In this document: positions 10,633 to 21,645 of the stretch, piece by piece
Numbering within the stretch: the stretch's first letter is position 1
How the letters are laid out: the number at the start of each line of letters is the position of its first letter
Assembly (NCBI GenBank): GCA_022925895.1
Contig: JAKSYS010000343.1
Coordinates: 1-63,770 of the forward strand
DNA from: Fragilaria crotonensis
Taxonomy: Eukaryota > Bacillariophyta > Fragilariophyceae > Fragilariales > Fragilariaceae
Length of the DNA stretch: 63,770 nucleotides
Direction: 5' to 3'
The notes under the pieces: generated by a model
Databases searched by the model: none
The model's input: only the letters and a program-made list of their open reading frames with translations
What the model was told of the DNA's origin: nothing
Position numbers and translations under genes: made by a program

Positions 10633-11979
10633 ATGTCGTCTGATTGGCTCGATCAGGAAGCGTCAACGCCCCCGTCCACTATGCTGACTGCCAGCTTTAA
10701 TCAAGACGGGGGTTGCCTTGCCATTGGATTGGAGGACGGCTTTGAAATCTTTAATCTCGCTCCCTTTCAGAATTCAGTATCCAGGACTTTGGGAGGCTCA
10801 CTCGGACGATTGGAAATGCTCTTTCGATGCAATTTGATTGCAATTGTCGGAGGTGGAAACAGTCCTTATTCACCTTCTCATCGAGTATTAATTTGGGACG
10901 ATCACGTCCACAAGGCAATTGGCGAGCTCAGTTTCCGACAGGTTGTCTTGACGGTCAAACTGCGTCGCGACGCGATTGCCGTGGCGCTTCGCGACCGCGT
11001 GTACGTCTATCATCTTAGCGATTTGAGCCTCCGTGACAAAATCTACACCACCGACAATCCGCATGGCCTACTAAGTCTCTCAACGGCAGTGCAAGACATG
11101 GTCCTGTGCTGTCCCAGCGTTACAGATGGTCATGTCCGAGTAGAACTGTATGGACTACGCAAAACTGTATTGATTGAAGCACATGATTCCAAATTGAGAG
11201 CACTGGCGCTGACACAAGATGGAACGCAATTGGCGACGGCCAGTGTCAAGGGAACTGTCATTCGCGTGTTTTCCGTCGCAAACTCACAGCTCCTGCATGA
11301 ATTCCGACGTGGTGTCGAGCGAGTTACAATGACGTGTTTGGCATGGAGTTGGGATCATAGACATGTAGCATGCTGTTCCGAAAAGGGAACGGCACATGTC
11401 TTTGCCGTCCAGAGGACAGATGGCACAAAGCCCAAAAAATCGTGGTACGACACTGTCCGTAAACGAATGCCTGGTGGCGATCTGCAGCATTCGATTTCTC
11501 AAATCCGAGGTGTTCCTCATCCAATCGCCTGCGCGTTTTTGCCAGATGTCCCGAATACCCTTGCCGTCGTTGGGTGGGATGTGGATGGCAACGGCGTAGT
11601 CTTGTTGAGCGATTTTTCTCAAGAGGAAGCGGTGCGGACGGGGTATCACGTGTTGGCCAAGTCCACCAAAGTCGATCTGGGCGAAGGCCCATTGCGGCGG
11701 AAGCGGCTTCTAGGTACTGCACCGCCTACGACTCCGGCAGATCAGGAAGAAGGCAAGTTGTATGTAGGAGAACGGGTTGAAGTGTTGGAGAATCAAATGA
11801 AGGAAATTCGGTTTGAAGAAGAAGAAGGATTTTTGAATGTGTTTGGAGTTGTTGGAGCGGCAGCCAAAAAGGGTGACGAAGACGTACTGGACGAGAAGAA
11901 AGAAGATAATCAGACCAAGCCCGATGGTGACGAGGATGATGATGTCTTTCAAGACAGCCCAGAGGAGCCAGTGGCCTAG
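10633..11979 (+). CDS. ATG18: PROPPIN / Atg18-WIPI autophagy protein
   Basis: A seven-bladed WD-type propeller that binds PI3P/PI(3,5)P2 on autophagic and vacuolar membranes. The diagnostic FRRG lipid-binding motif is present (HEFRRGVERV, about residue 224), followed by the conserved segment TCLAWSWDHRHVACCSEKGTAHVF. Blade sequences such as FNQDGGCLAIGLEDGFEIFN and RALALTQDGTQLATASVKGT fit the family. I chose the ATG at 10633 (MSSDWLDQ) because the upstream in-frame ATG at 10561 adds 24 residues of leader-like sequence. The C-terminus carries an unusual acidic Asp/Glu-rich tail after the propeller. At 448 aa it is slightly longer than WIPI3/4. The frame is intact. The paralogue group (Atg18 versus WIPI3/4) is not resolved here. 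Confidence 0.88.
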   Translation: MSSDWLDQEASTPPSTMLTASFNQDGGCLAIGLEDGFEIFNLAPFQNSVSRTLGGSLGRLEMLFRCNLIAIVGGGNSPYSPSHRVLIWDDHVHKAIGELSFRQVVLTVKLRRDAIAVALRDRVYVYHLSDLSLRDKIYTTDNPHGLLSLSTAVQDMVLCCPSVTDGHVRVELYGLRKTVLIEAHDSKLRALALTQDGTQLATASVKGTVIRVFSVANSQLLHEFRRGVERVTMTCLAWSWDHRHVACCSEKGTAHVFAVQRTDGTKPKKSWYDTVRKRMPGGDLQHSISQIRGVPHPIACAFLPDVPNTLAVVGWDVDGNGVVLLSDFSQEEAVRTGYHVLAKSTKVDLGEGPLRRKRLLGTAPPTTPADQEEGKLYVGERVEVLENQMKEIRFEEEEGFLNVFGVVGAAAKKGDEDVLDEKKEDNQTKPDGDEDDDVFQDSPEEPVA

Positions 11980-13132
11980 AATCTGCGGAGCTTTTCTTTT
12001 TTAAGCATTAACTTGTGCGCCTATAGATTCACCAACTCGTTGGCACAATATGCTAATCTCTCACACTGGTACGACCTAGTACTTTGTGCAGCAGTGCTGG
12101 AGTAGGTCTCCTGACTCCTGACCTTTAACGTGTGATACTCGGAGTATATTAATCGTTCTCTGTAAAGGGCGGCATCTTGTCGAAGGAGCGGACTGTACCA
12201 GTATACGAGTTTACTCGGAGTCTATTCGTTTAAGCTAGATCACAAGCTCGTGCTATCGCTGGTGGACTTCAGTAATCGTCCCAAAGTGTATTCAATTCTA
12301 TGATATGAAATGCGTGTATAGTGTATAGACAGGGCATGGACTATTCATATGCCGAACAGGTATGCGGTATGCATGTTCTGTAGTAGTAGCATACGACCTC
12401 GAATACTAGTGGGAGGCACATGTCGATGATTCCGTGGGAAAAAGGACTTTGAAGCAATTAGCGTAGCAATTTGTAATGTATCATGTATCATACCATGCTT
12501 ACCATTTGCAGAGTGAATCAAGTCAGAATTGAATCCATGCATGGACTATGGACCTCGTCATTCAACGAGTCGTGGGTCGTGGGGCGGATGTGAGTTTGAA
12601 GGTCGCTTGATAGGGGAACCTACTGCAACGTCCAACTTTCAAAGACTTGTCATTCCCACAGTTTTTACCTAATTGCATACCGTCACCAAGCCATCACGAT
12701 CGTTCCTCGTATTCAAATGAACGAGGGAAGACATGTTCAAAAATCGGACCGTTTGGAAAATGGTATTTTTCGGACCACAGGTCAACTACCGGTAGATACA
12801 GTTACGTACAATCTTGGTACCCGGTCAGTCTTTTAGCCGGTACCAAAGACTTGCTTGGGGAAATGCAAGACATATCCACACCTTATATCATATAGGTCAC
12901 AACTTCATTCCACACGGGGGGAGAGGGAAAGTGTGTGTGAAGTGTGAAGGAGAGACTATCGACTATCGATCGATAAAGAGATTGGTACAGCAAACAGCAC
13001 ACAGCTATAGATTGGGAAACAACCATAAATCAAATCACATCGCATCAACGACCGGTATTCTACATTGGACATTAGACATCAGCCAGCAGACACGCCAAGA
13101 TATCAAGAGCAACAACAACAAGTGCATTGCAA
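11980..13132. other. Gene-free stretch
   Basis: Contains TACTCGGAGTA-type words near 12130 and 12210 and KpnI-like GGTACC/TACCGG words near 12790-12840. No convincing ORF, RNA gene or repeat array. Confidence 0.5.
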
Positions 13133-14782
13133 ATGAGTCTCGTCAGTTCCTTTACACTGCGTCCGTACAGCAGTGTGAGCGGTTCCTGTTGCGACGACGA
13201 TGCTGGTGGTGGTGGTTATGGTTCTTCAGCATTTGAAAGTTACGACAGTACCAACAATCCGAATCATGAACGGAATCATCCGATTCCACTGTCCGATACT
13301 CATCCGACAAACACTCTCCATCAATTCATTCCCATTGGAAATGGTATATTCGCTGGAACCATGTTGCAAGATCGTCCGAAACGACCGGCGAGTTTACGGT
13401 TCGAACTCGGTGGTGACCGGCAGTTACTGCCACAAATGCCGATGACGACGACACAGTCCCCGCATCATGAGGAAGACGAATCCGAACAACCACGTACTCC
13501 GAGTACATTATTCAGCTTAAATTCAAAAGCAGAACCAGACTACAAAGCCCTTCATCTACAGAGCGAGATTCGAGTTTTTGAACATCGACGAGAAATATCT
13601 CGTTTGCAAGAAGAGAAGCGGCAGTTGAGATTGAAACTTATTGCCCTGCAAGCACAGCTATTGGAATCGCAGACTGCACAGCAGCAGCAGCAGCAACAAC
13701 AACAGAACGAAGAAGATGTTGATGTTCCTTTGGTTGAAGATCCTGCTACTCCTCAACACGAGACTCGTCATGCTCGTTCCGAATCGAACTCGCTGCCACA
13801 ACAGGTCGATGCTGATGACGGCTGCCCTCCGATGCAGATGGTGACCTATTCAAATCAACAGCAGGAGGATGACCAGCTCTGCAATGAGCAGATTCCAGTG
13901 GAAGCGCACGACAAGGAAAATACCAATCCCGCGATCACTGCAACTTCAATTGTACTCCACAAAAGTAATCCTGAGGCGTCGTCCTCGGATGACTGTTCGG
14001 GACGCAAGCGCGGTTCTCGTGGTAAGAAACGCCTCCACAACAACGACGAGGTGGCATTCGAAAAACCACCGGAATCCACTCCACCGCATCTTGTCACAAC
14101 GCGACGATCCTCTCGTCGTCGTGCGAAAACAACAGTTCCAACAGCAGGTACGACAACAACAACAACAACTCCACCCGAGTCTCCACCAGACGATGGCCTA
14201 GTGGATGCCTTGGCACGATCGGCAGTTCGTAAATCGAAACGGAGAGCACGAAGCGGCAATGGTGGTGCAAAGAATAGTCAAGACAAATCTGTGCTATCAT
14301 CGTCTTCGTCGTCACCGCTGTTGGAACTACTCAACCAGTCTTGCAAAAGTTTGTCGCCAATCCCCATGAACGATGATGAGAAAGTCGAACACCATCTACA
14401 ACTGTCAGAGGACAATGACATTGATGATAATCCTTGCTCACCACCACATGGTGTTGTTCCTGCTACAACATCTGTTGGAAGAAGTACGAATCAACACATG
14501 GCAGCAACAACAAGAACATCAACATCGCCAGAACAGCAACAAGGCGGAGCAGGAGAAGGTGACGCGGTGAAGGAAAATGTCGGTTCCGACAATCCTCGTC
14601 AAAACGTAGACGACAAGGATTGTGTATTACTAACTCCTTTCAGGCTCCGGCACTCAAAAAGAAAAAAGACAAGAAGCGGTGATATTGTCAACCTGTCGGG
14701 GGGTCAAAAACAAGAATCACAGGCTCTAAACAATAATAATTGGTGGTTTGTCGTTTCTATATTGGTGGATAATGGGATTTGA
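13133..14782 (+). CDS. Disordered coiled-coil protein with KEN box and basic patches
   Basis: An intact frame of about 549 aa from the first true ATG. In order: a Gly/Ser/Asp-rich N-terminus, a short coiled coil (about residues 140-180, ISRLQEEKRQLRLKLIALQA) running into a poly-Gln tract, and a KEN box (DKENTNP). Then come basic patches (RRSSRRRAK; RKSKRRARSG), a Ser-rich stretch, and a last basic motif near LRHSKRKKTRSG. The layout suggests a nuclear, cell-cycle-regulated protein. An N-terminal coiled coil with a downstream RRSSRR patch recalls shugoshins, but I see no reliable domain match. The 3' end overlaps the convergent RusA-like gene by 26 bp. The last ~20 residues (NNNNWWFVVSIL) are atypical of the rest. 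Confidence 0.6.
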   Translation: MSLVSSFTLRPYSSVSGSCCDDDAGGGGYGSSAFESYDSTNNPNHERNHPIPLSDTHPTNTLHQFIPIGNGIFAGTMLQDRPKRPASLRFELGGDRQLLPQMPMTTTQSPHHEEDESEQPRTPSTLFSLNSKAEPDYKALHLQSEIRVFEHRREISRLQEEKRQLRLKLIALQAQLLESQTAQQQQQQQQQNEEDVDVPLVEDPATPQHETRHARSESNSLPQQVDADDGCPPMQMVTYSNQQQEDDQLCNEQIPVEAHDKENTNPAITATSIVLHKSNPEASSSDDCSGRKRGSRGKKRLHNNDEVAFEKPPESTPPHLVTTRRSSRRRAKTTVPTAGTTTTTTTPPESPPDDGLVDALARSAVRKSKRRARSGNGGAKNSQDKSVLSSSSSSPLLELLNQSCKSLSPIPMNDDEKVEHHLQLSEDNDIDDNPCSPPHGVVPATTSVGRSTNQHMAATTRTSTSPEQQQGGAGEGDAVKENVGSDNPRQNVDDKDCVLLTPFRLRHSKRKKTRSGDIVNLSGGQKQESQALNNNNWWFVVSILVDNGI

Positions 14783-15818
14783 ATTGTGCCATCATATCAA
14801 GCTGTGATACCGACTGTAACCATAAGACAGTCTTGCCTCGACAATAAGCAGTGGAACCGTCATTGCTCACAGGCATGCCGGTTTCGTCATCATCATTCCA
14901 TGTATGATTATCAAAATCATCATCGTAACATTTGGTACAATGCAACGATACGACTTGATGATCATCGGCATAGAGGACACCATTGAGACTGTCCAACACG
15001 AATTTTGCCAAATTGTCAATGTCCACTTGTCGTTGGACTCGACTGGGTGCTGTGGGTTTGATGCGACCAACTCCGGGGATGCTACTTCGAAAATGATGTT
15101 TGGGACGTGCCAAATAAAACATGGCATGCAGTCGAATTGCCTGGTCGGGACCAAAGTGAGTGAGAGGTATAAGAGAGGATGACAAGGATGTTGTTGATTT
15201 TGTTGATGTTTCCGCAGTGTCATTCTTGTCATAATCCGCATGACTGTCTGCATAGACTGGCAGGGAGGATAATTTGAGACTAGTTCGTATCGATTCTTGA
15301 AAGGAAACTTGGGCCTTGGCGGATGGATTGTACATGAAACCTCGTGCGGTACGATGACGTCGAAGAGGAAGTGGATTCCCTCGAATGGTACAATGGATGA
15401 AGGTTTGATTGTAAACCACGGGATCTGCTGGATTGACCCAAAATGGGGGATCAGTAACTTTTGTTTTTGTTGTTGATGATAATGTCGTGTTGTTGGCATT
15501 TGATTTTGTTCTTGGTATATTTGTCCGCTTTCGTTTGGTCGTCGTCGTCGTCGTCGTCACTGCTGTTGCTGCTGCGGTTGTTGAATTCGTAAAAGATGCT
15601 TCAAACGCACTCGCATCATCATTTTTATTGGAGGTGGCTGATACTTTTGCTGTGATTATGCTCTTTCGATCCTTGTGGGCTTCCAATGAAAATGCTTGGG
15701 ATGGTTCCGTATTCCTCGTCCTCATGGATGCCGAGATTTGAAACGATGTTATGCATGAACTGCTTTCAAGGATGACTAGTATTGGCAGTATGCAATGTAA
15801 GAGTACATGCATTGCCAT
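14757..15818 (-). CDS. RusA-like Holliday-junction resolvase with organelle-type leader
   Basis: Predicted structure-specific endonuclease of the RusA family, which resolves four-way junctions. The signature is intact at the C-terminus: VDIDNLAKFVLDSLNGVLYA followed by DDHQVV. This gives the metal-binding Asp residues (about D266, D268 and D285/D286 counted from the ATG at 15818). The upstream half is a Thr/Ser/Lys-rich linker, so the catalytic part is about 200 aa of 353. The extreme N-terminus MAMHVLLHCILPILVILESS is a signal-peptide-like stretch, followed by SCITSF-Q, resembling the S/A-F cleavage context of diatom plastid precursors. I infer import into a complex plastid; a mitochondrial or nuclear role is not excluded. 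RusA is best known from bacteria and phages, so an origin by transfer is plausible. The frame is intact. Confidence 0.78.
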   Translation of the reverse strand: MAMHVLLHCILPILVILESSSCITSFQISASMRTRNTEPSQAFSLEAHKDRKSIITAKVSATSNKNDDASAFEASFTNSTTAAATAVTTTTTTTKRKRTNIPRTKSNANNTTLSSTTKTKVTDPPFWVNPADPVVYNQTFIHCTIRGNPLPLRRHRTARGFMYNPSAKAQVSFQESIRTSLKLSSLPVYADSHADYDKNDTAETSTKSTTSLSSSLIPLTHFGPDQAIRLHAMFYLARPKHHFRSSIPGVGRIKPTAPSRVQRQVDIDNLAKFVLDSLNGVLYADDHQVVSLHCTKCYDDDFDNHTWNDDDETGMPVSNDGSTAYCRGKTVLWLQSVSQLDMMAQFKSHYPPI

Positions 15819-16048
15819 TGCGATTGTTTGTGAGTTGTGAGGACTATAGCCGTTGGAAGCAGCCAAATGTCAAAGTTGTAACAACACCATGGCAATGCTT
15901 GGCGCTCAGTGATTGTGTCTCGAGTTTGGATTCCGGCGATTGCACAGTTCTATTTTATGAATGAACCAGTCTGGGGGGCGGCCATTGGCCGCGGTTGTTG
16001 CACGACGGTAGAGGAGGTCTGGTAAGATCTATACAGAGTACGGAGTAC

Positions 16049-16395
16049 GATTGCAAAATTTGTACCACGTTATAAGCATTGGAATCTGGAATTCAAAATA
16101 TATTTTCCATGGAATCTGGAATTCAAAATATGTTTTCCAGTACTCTGGACATTGGACATGTAGTTTCTACTGCAAAATTTGTACCACGGAATCTGGAATT
16201 CAAAATACATTTTCCAGTATTTCTAGACAGATCGAACAAACTGGATATGGCATTAACGGAGTACTTGTACATAAAATTGTTGTCCGTTCTACACAACGAT
16301 TCGTACCACGTTATACAATATACATTTCTGTACACAGTGTAAAAAAGTTTTCATGTAGATTTCTACTGCAAAATTTGTACCATGTACTTTTCTAC
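16049..16395. repeat. Interspersed short direct repeats
   Basis: Two words alternate. GGAATCTGGAATTCAAAATA followed by a TTTTCCA-type end occurs three times (starting near 16079, 16110 and 16190). TGCAAAATTTGTACCA occurs three times (near 16050, 16171 and 16368). The spacing is irregular, so this is not a simple tandem array. Confidence 0.7.
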
Positions 16396-16506
16396 CGCAA
16401 ATGCTACGTCAGTACGTGGATTAAAAAATAACTATAAACGATTACTGAAAATACAGTACGACAATATCTGAGTTATTTTAGGTATCCTACTATATTATAA
16501 ATTAAT

Positions 16507-16716
16507 TGTGTGCGTGTGTGCGTGCGTGCGTCCGTCTGTTACGGAGTATGACCACTCTGGGGTACTGGATCAAATGAATACTGTCTCATACTCGGAGTAT
16601 GATATATGTCATACATGCATACTGGAGTACTCCGTAAGCGATGTCGGTAAGATTTGCATATACGTAGTTGCGTCAGTGCGTGCGTCTGTTACGGAGTATG
16701 ACCACTCTGGGGTTCT
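16507..16716. repeat. Duplicated (GYGT)n plus TACGGAGTATGACCACTCTG block
   Basis: A GT/GCGT-rich run followed by CTGTTACGGAGTATGACCAC and TCTGGGGT appears at about 16507-16563 and again at about 16668-16716. The two copies are nearly identical over about 40 bp. Confidence 0.7.
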
Positions 16717-17761
16717 GCACTACTTGCGTATAGTACTGAACTGTACAAACAGTACACACAACCGTGCACAACCCATACCGTACACGTATTCCAAAAGTCC
16801 GACCAATTGGGAGGTACCCACTAGTATATAATAATAACCTATACACAGAATGCATTACAACTCGTACCTGGGCGTATGATAGTCGTACCAAACATGCGAC
16901 ATGCGACATGCGACCATACAGTACTCTTCACGCAAATACGTCTACTAGGTTAGTAGCTACTAGCTAGTAGGAGTGCATCACAGTACAAGGGTCATTTGCT
17001 TAAACAGCAGCCTACAGTACTCGAGTAACCGCTGCAGCCTACTCTAGTAGCTAGTAGAGGGAGCACGTACTACTCGAAGTATCTTCCGGTCAACTAAAAA
17101 TGTTCGAATCTCGACAAAATTGTCGATGACTTGAAAATTTAGCGTTCAGAGAGTTCGTTGTCTTACGTGTCACATCCGTATTCTTCTTAAAAGACATGGA
17201 TAATTTTATCTTTTCATTTGTCGTATGTCATACCTTACCTTATTTATGTTGGACGTTTAAAATCATTATGACATTTTCGCCATTCCGGCATGTGAGACCG
17301 CAGTCACTCCAGATTTGCACCCATATGTTGTACTCGAGTAGAGGTATACACATACACACATGGTAGTCATTCTCGGAGTTCAGCCATAATACTCTCCCTG
17401 TGAATCGACACATGGAATACAACCCTTGACCAGCCGCATCAACATTGAACATTACCGATCGAATTCCACAACAACTACAACGGTATACAATCCCGTCAAC
17501 CAAAGCTGATCTGTGCTTTAAAACCACTGCATCATTTCCAATTCCAACGACAATTTTAATCTCCTTCTTCATCCGAAACCTTCAATATGTGTGTTTGTGT
17601 TGGGAACTGAATGGACAAGTGCTGGAACTTAGTTGAGGATTGATATATACTGAGTGACTTGTTTCCTACATCGACTATACAGTATTGGAGTACCTGGTTG
17701 GAAGTTCATGCTACGAGGGAATCTTTTGTAGGTAACAAAGACAACAACAACAATCTACAAG

Positions 17762-20700
17762 ATGGACTATGCGGATGACCTGGATGAATCGGATGGTGAC
17801 GACGATTCACTCGCCATTGACACGGCCATATTGAACGCAGCAAGTGCCTTTGGGGCACAAGCCTTGTCAAGTTCATCGACGCTGGACAACAGTGCTGCCG
17901 GCAGAAGACGCAGCAACAACAAAAGCATCAACAGTACCAACAGCAATGCCAGTCCTGGATGGAGGAATAACACTTCGATTAGTCCAGTACCCAACCTGAT
18001 GACTTGGATGAGACACCGTCCAAACCAAGACCACCGTTCAAACGAAGACAATCAATTTCCGTGGCTGTTAATACTGTCATTCAACGAAGTGGTGCGGCAT
18101 TGATGTTGAATACGAATACGCAGAATAATGACACACGCAAGAAGACGACGACGACGCCGCCGCCGAGCAAGAAACATACTTCCAATTTCACATTTCGCGA
18201 TGGTACCGACAAGCCTCAAGCTGTGACCCGCGAAGAGCAACGACCACAACGTCGTGCGTCTATTACATTGCAAAGCTTGATGGTTGGGCACGGTAGGAAA
18301 TCACCAATAGCGTCAAAAGACTCGTCTGTCGGTTCCTTGAGCACAGATGAAGGGTTATCCATGAAATCAGAAGATGCTGGTGGTGATTTTCTGGTTGATT
18401 TTCCAATGAGTCGTGAAGAGTTCCTCGAACGACGAGAGGCAGAAGCAACGACTCTTCCAGACGGGACGCCTCAACGACGTGAAAGTCAAACGTTCGATGA
18501 AGCTGACCAACGGCGACCATGGCGACGGAATGTCAAGGCATCAGCAATGCATGTTCCAGAGTATCTGAACGACAGCAGCTTATCCTTTGCATATCTTGAA
18601 ATGGAGTCACAGCTTATTGCGTCGGATCTGAACCAGCCCCACGAAAGTGGCACTGAGCTCTTTGTTGCGGCCGATCTGCCCGACAAGGATACTGGAGATC
18701 AGGAGTATGGGCACTTACACGCTGGCGACGGGTTCGCGAACAATGGTCGCGAAGACGAGTCTAGCGTTCTGTCCGAATTGCTTCTGGCTCAAACTGCATT
18801 GGGATGGAACGAAGATGATCTCAAGAGTCACCACTCCTCGTCCACTCGTCGTCCCGTAGACACTGGCAAGGGGGTGAGATCCAGGGAGCCCAGATTTCGC
18901 AAGGAGTTTGAGCGCAGGGGGAGTGCTCGGGAAAAGAATTCGTCAGACGACGAAGGCAACGGGATCGGGGAACACGAACTTCCAATGACAGAATTTATGG
19001 CAAACCTCAGGGCAAAGGCTGCAAAAAGGGTGACGGCTATCAGAGCGAGACAACAAGGGGGAACCTCTCAAGGCCGAAAGAGAATTGGTAACAAGCTGAC
19101 TGTCCTCGAAGGAACAAAAGAATCAATGCCATCGGATCCAACACCTCTGAAGATGAAGCGATCAAAAAGCTTGAATGTTGAAAATCGTTCGAACCTGAAG
19201 GGCAAGCCGCTTGTTGATATCACGGATTCCGAATCCAACGTCAAAAGGGTTCCTGACCGAGATGAACATACTGAAACACAACTTGTAGGGCATGGGGAGT
19301 CAATAGCGGTTCCGCTGAACAATGATGTTGAACCCATGAACGACGGGAGTTCACAACCAATAGAGTCGAGGGAGGTAGAGGCACTACGGGAGCGTCGGAA
19401 GCACCATCATAGACGGCACCGTCGCAGACGACACCGCACCGGCGAAAACGGGGAAAGACATGGTCGCGAAAAGGATGTTGATGAAAATGGGGAATTACGT
19501 CACAGAAGCAAGAGTCGTCGCCGGAGGCACCGGAGCAAGAGTCAGCATCGCGGCGATGGCGACGAACGCGAGGCAGGTGATGCAGAAAGGCGCAGTAGGA
19601 GCCACAAAAGTCGAAGGCGGCGAAGCGTTCGGGACGGTGAAGCAGGTATTGATGGAGAGGAACCATTGCATGTTTCCGGTACACGTTCGAGGAGACGCCT
19701 GGACGAGGAGGATATCGATACAGAAGCCAAGGACTTCCTCATTGCGGACGAAGAGACAAACACCCGAACTCCAGAGGAATCAGAAGCGGCTGCGAAGGCG
19801 GCAGCAATGTTTGGATTCGGAAATCGTGTGCACTCCTCGATTGTATCTAATGAAAGGTTGTCATCAGTCGCTGCTGATGACCAGGATACTGATTTTGATG
19901 ACGACGTGCTTCCGACTGTAGCCCTTGGCGAAGATTCGGACTCGGATATTGAAGCAAAAGGCAGTCAATCGGACACGCAAGAGACAAATCCGGTTCCTGG
20001 AACTCAAAATCTGAGCAACTTTCATTCAGTGTTCACGCAGGGTCGTCAAAAGAAACCGGAAACTTTCCACGGTGTGTGGGCCGATGTCGGGGTGCTCTCT
20101 GGCTCCGAGGAAGGTTCCCATGCAAGCAACGTCTCGCGCCGAACTAATCGCATTTCACAGGTCAAAGTGACTCTTAGAGCCAGAGGATTCGGGTTGAAAA
20201 TGCAACGAATCTGCGGTCCCCGTATCTGGGCGAAGAAGTGGTACATCCTTGGTGGAGTTGTCTTGCTAGTTTTGATTCTTGCTATTTCTATTCCACTTGC
20301 GTCGCAACGGGGGAATCCGGCGCCTGCGCCGATACCACCCGACAACCCTGCCGATTCACCATCCGCATCGCCCACCGGAATTCTTTCTTACCAGATACTC
20401 ACTGAACTATCTGGTGAGCAGGCGAACGATTTTGCGGGCACATCGGTCGCTTTGTCTGCCGACGGTCAATTCTTGGCTGTCGGTCTTCCTCAAACGGGAT
20501 CAGGCAGCGGCGAAGTTCTAGTCTTTGCATTGCAGGATGGGGAGTTGTTGCCATATGGTGATCCGATCATTGGTGTTGAAGATGGTGACATGTTTGGTAG
20601 CAGTATCTCGATTTCAGACGACGGTCAAACACTAGTTGTTGGCTCGCCAACCGGCAACGCCGACCTTGGATATGCTGTTGTCTTCTTATTCGACACAGTT

Positions 20701-21510
20701 ACATCAGCATGGGTGCAACTCGGAGAAACAATAACATCATCTGAACCTGGCGGATTTTCGGGCAGCAGCGTCGCGATCTCCGGAAACGGCAATCGAGTTG
20801 CCGTAGGCGCTCCCCGTGTCAACAGTAATGACGGGGTGACACTTGTATTTCAATACAATCCTTCTACCGAAGTGTGGACTCGTTTGGGTCAACGTATCGT
20901 AGGGGTTGGAAGTGAACTTAATGGATACTCATTATCTCTCGACACAATCGGTGACACAATTGCCATTGGCGCTGTTCGATCCGAATCATCGCAGGATCGT
21001 AGGGGCCGGGTCTACGTGTACGCACTCAAAGGAAGTCAATGGTCAATCCTTGGTACTTCAATTTCCGGAAGTGATCTTCTTGGTCGTTCGGTTTCGCTTT
21101 CTTCTGACGGGATGCGCTTAGCAATCGGGTCTACGGGGTTTGACGCCGACGGCATGGTAGATGTAGGAGCGTGTGAAGTCTATGGGTACGTCGGAGACTG
21201 GGTGCAATTTGGGTCTACTATTGTAGGTGAGCAAGACGACGAGAGAATTGGCTTTTCAGTCTCCCTGTCGCGGAATGGGCAACGATTGGCGTGCGGTGGG
21301 CCAGGCAGCTCAGTGGTTCGGGTGTATGAAGAAGATAGAGGCGACTGGAGGCTCATCGGTCAGCCTCTGAATGGGTCGTCAGGAACCGATTTTGGCGCTG
21401 CCGTTTCATTGAACTCCGACGGCAGTTTCCTGGCAATTGGTGCTCCGGTCGCGTCCGTAGGTGGCGAAGCCAACGTAGGGGCAGTACAAGTACGCATTCT
21501 GGAGGACTGA
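17762..21510 (+). CDS. Large type II membrane protein with C-terminal FG-GAP/beta-propeller domain
   Basis: A protein of about 1249 aa. Residues 1 to ~820 are cytoplasmic and disordered, with a strongly basic Arg/His/Ser-rich block at about 545-650 (for example HHRRHRRRRH). One membrane span follows (WYILGGVVLLVLILAISIPL, about 828-850), then a Pro/Ser linker and about 380 residues of repeated blades. The blade pattern is DxFGxSVxLSxDGxxLAVGxP, for example DDERIGFSVSLSRNGQRLAC and GTDFGAAVSLNSDGSFLAIG, as in FG-GAP/integrin-alpha-like propellers. I count about seven blades. The role is unknown; the layout suggests a surface adhesion or receptor-like protein. The first 80 codons (from 17762) lie in a different frame from the rest. 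One lost base near 17993-17998 explains this, and PDDLDETPSKPRPPFKRRQS then runs on. Confidence 0.78.
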
Positions 21511-21645
21511 ACGATCCACGAGAGTTGACGTGACTCTTTTGTGGTCCCGAGCTCGCAGCGGGCAATTCGATACCAGCTAGTGAAAACAAAAGTAAGTTCT
21601 GCCTTTGAAGTCGTGGACATATAAACTGATCTTCCATCTATACAG

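Larger units (their letters stand above)
15819..17761. other. Gene-free, short-repeat-rich interval
   Basis: No supported CDS in 1.9 kb. It is A/T-rich and dense in TACGGAGTA/CAGTACT words, and carries the two repeat clusters listed separately (16049-16395; 16507-16716). It presumably includes the 5' regions of the flanking genes. Confidence 0.5.

Noticed and set aside
13677-13704. CAG/CAA run as an expanded repeat of special interest
   Set aside because: A short mixed-codon poly-Gln tract of the kind common in disordered diatom proteins.
13855-14259. 134-codon minus-strand ORF
   Set aside because: It is an antisense shadow of the low-complexity Gln/Thr/Ser codons of the gene at 13133-14782 and has no motif of its own.
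14867-15499. 210-codon minus-strand ORF
   Set aside because: It overlaps the RusA-like gene in another frame of the same strand; its His/Ser/Pro-rich translation has no motif, whereas the RusA frame carries the catalytic signature.
19241-19684. 147-codon minus-strand ORF
   Set aside because: Antisense shadow of the Arg/His-rich block of the FG-GAP protein gene.
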